The notes below the pieces were generated by a model that saw only the letters and a program-made list of their open reading frames with translations, ran no database searches and was not told the origin of the DNA. Shown here one piece after another: positions 34,186 to 41,922 of a DNA stretch of 41,922 bases. The stretch is from assembly GCA_021014945.1 (NCBI GenBank), contig MU266563.1, forward strand, positions 1-41,922, in the 5' to 3' direction. The first letter of the stretch is position 1, and each line of letters starts with the position of its first letter. Origin of the DNA: Leucogyrophana mollusca (Eukaryota; Basidiomycota; Agaricomycetes; Boletales). Position numbers and translations under genes: made by a program.

Positions 34186-34312
34186 TCTGTAATGGTGTTC
34201 AGATATAAGGTCCACGTTGTTCTTGTTGTTGCCTTCCACCTTGTGTCTGAAAAGTTCTCACGCCACAGCCAATTAGTGCTCCATAACGCCAGCTCCAATA
34301 ATCCTCTCTAAA

Positions 34313-36620
34313 ATGCCGTCCTCGATTCCACCTTCACCACCACCGCCATCAGGTCGCCCGTCGCCCTTTCCGCTGCATAAACGCTCTGTATCATCCCCGT
34401 CTTCTTTCTTTTCCTTTCTTTTCCGCTTGGAGTCTCGTACAGACTCCAATTCACGCTCAAGCTACGACAACACTCACCAGAATCATCCTGGCGCAGAGTT
34501 ACACCCAACATCTCCCACAACACGACGACGTCTTCTCAAGAGATATTCTGCTTTTCTGCTTGAAAAGATGAACGAAGACACCGGGTCATCCAGTATGACC
34601 CACCAGACACTGGAGAAGGATGCGGAGTCCAAGAATGGCAAGCGACCAGCAGGTAAGGTTCTCTCCGCCGCTAGGTTCCCTTGTGCTTTTCAGAGTTGGC
34701 TGCGATCCATATACGCCACGATTGCCGTAATATCATGGTAGTGTGTCGTAGATGCATCCGAGGACATGTCATCAGGAATCACTGGGCTGGCCTCCGTTTG
34801 TGGTATTCTTTTCCCTCAGCCTGTCGCGAATAGTGATCAACGAAACGGCAACGTTCTCCCGGACTGGCGCTCGTATTTTGATCGTGTTCTCGGCGGGTGC
34901 GATCGGGCTTGAACGACTGCCCTTGTTCTCAGCAGTGGGTTATCGTCGAATTTTTCTTGCGACATTTGGCCTGTTTTCGCCAGGCTTTCCCGCTGGGTTC
35001 GGACTTGTCCCTTCCCCATCTTTACCTAGGAACCGGATGAACCCGACGCCCGCGTCATCAGACACGGCAAAGAGCTAAAATTATTGATTCCTTCTTACCT
35101 AATCGCATTTTCTGTAACAACTGTCCACATGGATCTACTGGATTTATCATCACAATTTACTGACATGTTACGCACTTTTTTTTATTCAGAATACTCTCAC
35201 CTTCCTCGTCCCGCACCTCCACCACGCCAGCCATCCTATACAAAGCGGCACGCTTCGTTTGACTCTCCACGCGAGGTTCCTCTCCCCTCACCTTCGTCTC
35301 AGTTGTCGCAGCTCACGGGCTATCCATTTCCAAATACGGACCCGTACTCACGGAACTTGCTCGGGTCAAAAGGGTATGGTGCTGATCCTTCCGAAGGCTC
35401 CCATTTCTCCGCAACTCACGACGTCTTCGACGGCAGTGACGACGCGGGTGATTCTGACCAGTGCATGAGTAGCCCCTCCTCTTCACAAACGTCGTCGAGC
35501 ACTCCTAGTCGATCTTCATTGGAGCTTACAAACGGACTCGCCAAGTCTAACAGCACATTGGTTGGGATGGATACGTCGGATCACTCGTCAGGAAGCCAGC
35601 ATTCGGAAGACCTTTCTGAAACGTCGTCCGCACAGCAACAGCGGTCACAGCACTCACAGGATGCAACATCGCAGTTAACTCCCGTGTTCCCTTTCTCACG
35701 CCCCTACTCCCTGCCTGATGCTCACTCTAAATCGTATGGAGCTGCTGTACCCCAGCCTCCAGCAGACCCTAATTGGATTGACAGGAGCTCGACTGCTAGC
35801 CTGCCGCTACCATCGCAGACGCCTTATAACCTTTTACCACGGATGGCGGATACTACACCATCAGGCTCATCTCAAAGACACCACGGATTTGGCGAAACGC
35901 TAGAACGACGACCCTTACCAACTCCCCCAACTACTTCAGAGGCGCGCGCCAAGCAACCCTCCTACCACTCTTCGAGTTCTTCTCAAGCGATGTGGGCGCC
36001 CACACCTACGCCAGTCCCATCTTCACCCCCACCTCCATATTCACAATTCCTTTCGCCAGAGCAGCCTCTGCCGAGCACGCGCTCCCTTTCTCGGTCAGTG
36101 TCGGCCAATTCCAGCTACCCAGCCCCCGAAGCACCGGTTATTCTCGCCCCACCTCCACAAGCCGAGTCGGAATATAGCGCGCGAAGGCGTGCTCCTTATG
36201 ATTCCTTCCTGTGCCATGCTCCACCGCCGGATACGTGGATAGCCGTTGAAAGTTCTGCCTCAGAATATAGTCTCATTGTTCGGCTACCTGGTTTCAGGAG
36301 AGATGGGATGTAAGTCTCGATGTTCAGTTCACTCATAATGTTTTTCCTAATCCTTGCCCCGTAGCACTCTTGCCACTCGAAGACGTCGCATACTCCACGT
36401 TGTCGCCGATTCATGGGAGCCAGGAGGCGGTATGTTATAAATATTCTAAATAGAATGTCAGATATCTCACTACGTTTTCTTATCAGGTCATTTCGAGCGC
36501 CGAGTGTCGTTCGGATACGATGCAGACCTGGCGCAAGTACGCGCGGAGTTTGACGGCGAGCTTCTTCGAATAATAGTCCCTCGGCGCCCGTCCCACGTGT
36601 CCACGTTTTCCGGCCAATGA
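34313..36620 (+). CDS. Long disordered protein with C-terminal HSP20-like domain
   Basis: Most of the protein is Ser/Pro/Gln-rich and disordered, beginning MPSSIPPSPPPPSGRPSPFP. The last about 100 residues, spread over three exons, form an alpha-crystallin/HSP20-like beta-sandwich: ASEYSLIVRLPGFRRDGI, then TLATRRRRILHVVADSWE, then HFERRVSFGYDADLAQVRAE and FDGELLRIIVPRR. The first exon is 34313-34652. A phase-matched second exon starts at 34752 (DASEDMSSGITGLASV). The large exon begins near 35192 (YSHLPRPAPPPRQ) and ends at 36310. The last two introns are about 36311-36362 and 36431-36487. The splicing between about 34900 and 35192 is unresolved. Chaperone activity is not proven; the usual small HSP has a short N-terminus and a C-terminal IxI motif, neither clear here. 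Possible role: stress-linked scaffold or regulator. Confidence 0.8.
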
Positions 36621-36857
36621 TCTTGCGGAAATCTTCTTGATGATAGCCAAACTCAAACTGGATTAGATGGCTCTCGCACGATCTCAATTTGCCTGAACCA
36701 TAGGGAAGATGAAGATCGTCTTTTCAGCCAGGACGTGGATCCTCATCGGTGTTCTATCTCAACCCACAGCATACCACTCCACCTTAATTTTAGCATGACA
36801 GCCTCCGGGTTCCATCATCCTGGATACTCCCTACCACCACTTGTATAATACCACTGA
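36621..36857. other. 3' flank of the HSP20-tailed gene
   Basis: Short spacer with no feature seen. Confidence 0.4.
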
Positions 36858-37253
36858 ATGACTAACGCCTCAACCTCCCACTTGCTTTCCCTCGCTTCTC
36901 TCGAATCACTCATCAACACATCTACACGGCACTTCTATACCAACATCTTCCCACCTCTCCTCCATATTTATTCGCATCTGCATTCGGATATCTACTGCCG
37001 TCTTCGCTCCACCCCCGTTCAGGCCCATCTTCATGTTTTGTACCCGTCCATCGATGTTATTCAGGGGCACGATCATCTTCACAGACCTGTTGGGCAATGG
37101 GGATCAGATCGGATGGTGGTGTTCCCTTTCATCATTCTGTTTAAATATTTCATTGTTTTTCTCATCTTGTCCGCTCTTCTTCCCTGCGCTGTTTCTATAG
37201 CTTGTATAGTGAACGCCATATACCGCTCACGACTTCGGTCCTTACAGGAGTGA
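36858..37253 (+). CDS. Possible small membrane protein, unrecognised
   Basis: A single uninterrupted frame of 131 codons between two real genes on the same strand. The first 90 residues are His/Ser/Leu-rich without motif. The last part holds one long hydrophobic stretch (FPFIILFKYFIVFLILSALL and on), long enough for one or two membrane passes, followed by a short basic tail. No family is recognised. The pyrimidine-rich composition of the plus strand alone could produce such a frame, so this is a weak call. Confidence 0.25.
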   Translation: MTNASTSHLLSLASLESLINTSTRHFYTNIFPPLLHIYSHLHSDIYCRLRSTPVQAHLHVLYPSIDVIQGHDHLHRPVGQWGSDRMVVFPFIILFKYFIVFLILSALLPCAVSIACIVNAIYRSRLRSLQE

Positions 37254-37469
37254 TGGACTCTCGCGTTCCTTACTCCGTTGACACACTCCTTCATACGTTG
37301 TACATGGACTATCATAGAAACATAAATCCTCAAAATAATAATGTTTATCGCCAGTCTTGAAGGGAGCTGAAGACCCTCTTCTGTAATCCCTGATTTGATG
37401 TGCTTGCATCAACCCTATCGCCACGCGAAGCAGGTTATTCTTGACTTCCATTCTCATGCAGACTCCACC

Positions 37470-39778
37470 ATGCTCGTGTCCCCTCCATATCAATTGCGGT
37501 GGGTGACCAGAGGGCCGCAGCTACTTGCTGGCTCGGCAACGGGCGCTCTGGGTGTTAACCTTGGCAATGGCAAACAACGGATCACCATCAGAAGCAACCC
37601 GTATTCCACCAACCTCACCACCTTGCCCCAACGGGCTGATCTCCTGGAGCGATATCGCGGGTTGGTCACTTTAGGGAGAATCAAATACGATGAAGATCAG
37701 CTCAGGGTTGTGATGCAGGTGACTATGACAGAAACGACTGATGGAGCGGTAACAAATTGGACTCATACATACGCCGCTTTGTGATTCCTGTTTTCGCTAG
37801 CTTCGCAGGTTGCAAAAGGAACTCACTGATTATGCTCCTCCCGCATTGTCTTCTGCTCTTGTTCGCGAACAAGTTCGTTTACCGGGCGCAGAAGGCTCTG
37901 GGGAGAATGGGCCTTGGTGGTCCCACACCCACGAGGAGGCCAATATCCGTCCAGAGACTCAAGCCCTCGTGCGTGTGAAGGGCCTTGCGGAAGACTTGGC
38001 CGCACTGAATACACCAAAGGTTCCCTCAGTGCGTTTCTGTAAGGGACGTAAATACTCACCCAAAGGACTTGAAATATAGGGTATGCTACTGACAGGTCCA
38101 CCCGGCTCAGGAAAGAGCTTCCTTGCCGATCTATGGTATTCCTCCATTCCTACGCGGTACAAAACTCGTAAGCACTACAGCCAGTTCGTGGTGGAGATAT
38201 ATCGTGCAGTATGGGAGGAAACACAAAGACGGATGGCAGCACCCAGCTCTGTGTCCTCACCGCAGCCCAGCATCTGGAACAAATCTGTGCGCGATCGCTG
38301 GCGAAATCTTGTTCAACTGGAACTGCTCCCAACGAAGTGGATTCGTACTGTAACCTCGTTTTCTGATTCTCCAACTGCCCCAGGAGAGCCAACCATTGCG
38401 TTTACCATTGCAAAACGCTTACTCCTTCGCCACTGGCTTCTAGTGTTCGATGAAATTCAGCTCCTGGATGTGTCTAGCGCTGGACTACTAGCGGACGTGC
38501 TCACGTGGTATTGGCGCATGGGAGGCGTTGTTGTTGGCACCTCCAACAAGGTACCGGACGATTTGTATAAGAACGGCGTGCAAAGGGAAAGGCTCGAGCC
38601 CTTTGTGGACGCTCTCAAAGTCTGATGTCCTATCATAACCATGTCGGCTACCCAGGACTGGAGGCGAACGAGGAGTGGTGACGGCCAAGTTGACACCTGG
38701 TTTAGATGGGGCCAAGAGCGAAAGTTCAATGAGAGGTTGGAACGAATGGCCGTCGGCGAAGAAGGTTCGAGTCAATTTTATTTTTACTGCCTCCCCGTTG
38801 ATATGGTAGGAGAAATAGGACATCGCTCCGACACCCTGCGTGTCTTTGGGAGACCGCTTCATGTGCCATGGTCGTTAAATGGCGCCTGTAAGTTTACATT
38901 TGCACAGCTGTGTGACGAAGTGGGTGTTCATCTCATGACCTCTGTGACGACGGTACGATGAGGCCATCTCCAGTCCCTAGGTCCAGCAGATTATATGACG
39001 CTGGCGTCTAACTATCACACAGTTGTCATCACATCCATCCCTATCTTGAGGCTCTCCGCCAAAAACCAGGCCCGCCGCTTCATATCTCTCATAGATGCCC
39101 TTTACGAGGCACGATGTCGTGTCATTTGTCACGCTGAGGCCGATTTGGAAGCTCTTTTTTTCCCCGACGCGGCAATACACCAAGGTCCGCCTACAGACGC
39201 TGACGCCAACAACGATGTGATGCATGTCGAGACAGTGGCGGAAATGCAAGACGTTTACCGTCCCAACGTATCGGCCTATGACTCACCACATATGCGAAAA
39301 GCCCATGTCCAATCTACCACTGTTTCCCTGAACACCTTGTCTATATTCTCCGGTATGTTTTCGCCAAACATCAACACCACGGGCCTAACGCTTTTCATAA
39401 GGTCAAGAAGAACAGTTCGCATTCAAACGTGCACTTTCGCGTTTGATCGAAATGACGAGTGCTGCCTACGGTCGTGAGGAGCACTGGAACCCCCTCCCTG
39501 CCGCCTCCCGAAAATGGGAGGAGGTTAAAGCAGGTGATACATTGAGGAGTAGCCCACATTTTGACCGGCGCAGACAATCAAGCGAGTCGGTGATTGAGGA
39601 ATCTGCCGACCAGCCCAACGAGGCACAGTCGATCAGAATCTCGTCACAGCGACCAGAGGCCCCCCTTTTGCACTCGGATCATGTATGGGGAATAAGAGAT
39701 GATTGGGGGGAACGCACCGGGGAGTGGGGGAGAGGGGCGAGGGTGTTCGGTGACGATACTTCTCGCTCTAGAAAATAG
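37470..39778 (+). CDS. AFG1: AFG1/LACE1-type mitochondrial AAA+ ATPase with in-frame TGA
   Basis: P-loop ATPase of the AFG1/ZapE family, tied to quality control of mitochondrial respiratory proteins. Five phase-consistent exons, 37470-37718, 37801-38019, 38080-38919, 38974-39352 and 39402-39778, total 688 codons. The N-terminus (MLVSPPYQLRWVTRGPQ) is suited to mitochondrial import. Motifs are the Walker A GPPGSGKSFLADLW, Walker B LLVFDEIQLLD, the sensor TSNKVPDDLYKNGVQRERLE, then FTFAQLCDESLGPADYMTLA and ARRFISLIDALYEARCRVIC. A TGA at 38623-38625 interrupts exon 3 just after PFVDALKV, where relatives have an Arg before Cys-Pro. The frame continues intact on both sides, with CPIITMSATQDWRR directly after the stop. 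Either a nonsense mutation, a tiny intron or a sequence error. The donor of the second intron (GTTCCC) is weak. Confidence 0.85.
38623..38625 (+). other. In-frame TGA inside AFG1
   Basis: The codon order is AAA GTC TGA TGT CCT. Family members have Lys-x-Arg/His-Cys here, so CGA to TGA is the simplest change. A stop here would remove about 300 residues, including the conserved LGPADY and LIDALYEARCR blocks. Confidence 0.75.
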
Positions 39779-39965
39779 TGTCAAAAGTGTTTCTGCTCTG
39801 ACCAGGAAGGAGCAATCAGCCTTGAGTGGATAATAAGTATTGTCCCACTATACATACAAGACAGGCAGTCAGTTCGCACGCCTAGTGTGATCGAGGTTTG
39901 TCACCTCCAGTCTGCAGTCTGCTTGCGTGCGGGTTGTAATATTAATCTCTGGATTCACCATCACA
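39779..39965. promoter_or_regulatory. Short spacer with the TAF12 promoter
   Basis: Only 187 bases separate the AFG1 stop from the TAF12 start on the same strand, so the TAF12 promoter and 5' UTR must lie here or reach into AFG1. No TATA box is clear. Confidence 0.4.
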
Positions 39966-41216
39966 ATGGCGACCAACGAGGCTCCTGGAGCATCGAATTC
40001 TGCAGCTACTGCTAACATCATCACCGCCCTTGGAAATGCGTGGAAGGACCAAAACGGAGGAGGTCCGTTATCCGGCGAACGAATCGCACAACTACTGGTT
40101 CAGAATATGGGTCAGCTAGGAGAGCTTGCGAAGCAGGGCAAACTTAACTCCCAGCAGATACAACAGGTCCGTGGTCTATTACCGTTCATCCCGATGACGC
40201 GGACACACCTACACCATCTGTTCTCTAGCTGAAAGAGTACGCCGAAAAGTACAAGACTCCCGGGACATCAGGTAGCACAGCCAGCTCTTCCACTGCTGGT
40301 GCAGCTTCCGGCTCCAAGGTTCCTCGAACTTTCACGTTGGCTCTGAGCCTATCTTGACTAGTCATTCCAGCCTGCCGCTTCCACTACAGCGCCGACTACG
40401 ACCAATGGCAATTCTTCGGCCTTCAAAAGTGGGTCCCCTGCCCCCGTCCTCACTTCAACCCCAGGAGATGGCTATCCCATTAGCACTACACTTAATACCT
40501 CAAATCCGGGACCAGTGCAATGGGCTAGCGCACAGCAAGGTCGACCCACGCTTACAGGTGGCATAGCGAGTGGCAGAGTATCCGGTGAGTCGCGGAGTGT
40601 CAATTGGTGAGGAGATGAAGGCTTAAAAGGCCGTCAAGGGACACCCGCTCAGATCGCTCGACCAGAAGACGTTAGTATGCTCAACGTAGATGACAACCGC
40701 ACACGAAGAAAGAACACGCCGGGGGATCAGAGCATGAGAAGGTCAATACAAGACCTCGTCTCAAGTGTCGACCCTAATGTGCGGATAGACCCTGAGGTTG
40801 AAGATGTACGTGTGCCACTTTCTTTCTGCAATGAGTGGCACTGACTTTGGTCCTGGTAGTTGTTACTGCAAGTAGCGGATGAATTCATTGATTCCGTGAC
40901 CAACTTTGGGTGTCGACTTGCCAAGCATCGAGGCGGCGACACTCTCGAAGTCAAAGACCTTCAGCTACACCTCGGTCGGTCCATCACTTACTATCATTGT
41001 TGTTGTGCTAACGTTATCGCTTCAGAGCGAAACCACAATATTCGTATTCCCGGATTCGCGTCCGACGAAACACGAATATCTCTTTCTCAATCAGCTGTCG
41101 CGCCATCAGTACCTGCACCCGCCACCAAAAAGTCCGCACAGGGCACGTCCATGACTCTAAGGAGCCACAGGCTGTCCCAGGTCCAACAAGCCAAGAGAGA
41201 GGCAAAGTTAATATGA
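39966..41216 (+). CDS. TAF12: TAF12, histone-fold subunit of TFIID and SAGA
   Basis: Histone-fold (H2B-like) protein that pairs with TAF4 in TFIID and Ada1 in SAGA to support RNA polymerase II transcription. The first exon is 39966-40166 and the second starts at 40229 ([14 protein letters not shown]). A Ser/Thr/Pro-rich linker follows ([18 protein letters not shown]). The histone fold is clear: [60 protein letters not shown], and RIPGF after the last intron. The tail is basic ([12 protein letters not shown]). The N-terminal [20 protein letters not shown] helix is also seen in fungal TAF12. About five short introns; splice points in the linker are less certain. Confidence 0.92.
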
Positions 41217-41922
41217 GCCTCTTTGAAGTTTGGTTTGTCGACCCCACCGATATCGCTTTCGTTGATGCATTTCCGCTATTCACCTTACATGTAGTGTATC
41301 GAGTCCTATTGTACATTCATGTTGAACACTCGAGCGTTGTGGCTCAAGCCTAGCTAGGAGGGAAAAAGACTGTATGCCTACTGATGCTTAGATCAGATGA
41401 ATGGAAAATAAGGATGTTCACGGCGCTAATGATGATGCTGGTTTCCGGGAGATATCGACAAAGGCATTCGAAGTGGTGTGAAGGAAAGGGTATGTGAACG
41501 GCACTCGGACTCGCGCGACGCGAAGGCTATGTGAGGTCTAGAAACGTGATGTAAGGAGGATGTTGATATTTCTTCATATTCTAATTACACGGCCACCTGC
41601 GGTATTTGAATTCTAGATATTGTGCGAAAAGGATGTAAATGATATGTAGGGCGGTCCAGGCCTGATATCTGTGAGATAATTCAGCAATATATTATAAATT
41701 TATCTTGTAAATACACGGATGCAGATCACGGATCAATATCCCGGACAAGTTATTGCTGCTATATTTGTGACACATGGCGCCGAGGTCGCACAGGGCTCGG
41801 TGATATATTTCGGACAAATATACTGGGGATGTTGGGGCTGGTATATCTGTCATATATATGAATCACACATTGGAGCGATATATGTTCGATATCTCCTCGA
41901 TATATGAATCATCTAGATACAA
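41217..41922. other. 3' flank of TAF12 and AT-rich window end
   Basis: No gene is supported. From about 41680 to the end the sequence is AT-rich with repeated short motifs: GATATAT occurs several times, ATATATGAATCA occurs twice (about 41855 and 41898), and CGGACAA occurs twice (about 41741 and 41810) in similar AT-rich settings. It may be the edge of a repeat or mobile element cut by the window, but no terminal repeat or coding sequence shows which. Confidence 0.4.

Noticed and set aside
34245..34262. Possible heat-shock element before the HSP20-tailed gene
   Set aside because: GAA and TTC are three bases apart instead of two, so the inverted unit is not canonical.
38620..38655. A 36-base intron (GTCTGA...CCCAG) that would remove the AFG1 TGA in phase
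   Set aside because: Too short compared with the 46-60 base introns of this window, its donor is poor, and it would delete the conserved Cys-Pro block. Kept only as an alternative.

Overview
This window is nuclear DNA of a filamentous fungus, almost certainly an agaricomycete basidiomycete. The evidence is dense genes broken by many 45-65 nt GT-AG introns, a copper-radical glyoxal oxidase and a GH12 glucanase of the kind used by plant-litter and wood decayers, and the wreck of a NACHT/WD40-type repeat protein typical of agaricomycetes. Gene models below were built by hand from reading-frame continuity, splice signals and recognised family motifs. Where a splice junction could not be settled, the entry says so.

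Layout. 0.3-1.4 kb: a GH12 glucanase gene on the minus strand that lacks its usual C-terminal catalytic strand. 1.4-3.9 kb: gene-poor. 3.9-16.9 kb: four forward genes, namely DNA topoisomerase III with GRF and CCHC zinc fingers, a Dal5-type MFS transporter, the U2 snRNP/SF3b subunit RSE1 (SF3B3), and a mitochondrial Ohr/OsmC-type peroxide-detoxifying protein. 17.1-21.8 kb: three minus-strand genes, malate synthase, GET1 (tail-anchored protein insertion) and ribosomal protein eL39. 21.9-22.6 kb: an ER-type FKBP prolyl isomerase divergent from eL39. 22.9-24.6 kb: a decayed WD40-repeat gene. 25.0-31.5 kb: three minus-strand genes, an NKAP-like SR protein, a divergent protein kinase and a glyoxal oxidase. 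31.5-34.3 kb: gene-poor. 34.3-41.2 kb: three forward genes, a long disordered protein ending in an HSP20-like domain, an AFG1-type mitochondrial ATPase with one in-frame stop codon, and the TFIID/SAGA subunit TAF12. 41.2-41.9 kb: AT-rich sequence with repeated ATAT motifs.

Most genes are unrelated housekeeping genes, and I see no operon-like or biosynthetic cluster. Two secreted oxidative or hydrolytic enzymes (GH12 and glyoxal oxidase) fit a saprotrophic lifestyle, and malate synthase fits C2 metabolism. The most notable points are the in-frame TGA in AFG1, the truncated GH12, the WD40 relic with its conserved C-terminal signature still legible, four GC-AG introns concentrated in two genes, and the unusual HSP20-tailed disordered protein. 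I found no convincing new defence or mobile system. No tRNA, rRNA, CRISPR array or intact transposon was seen.
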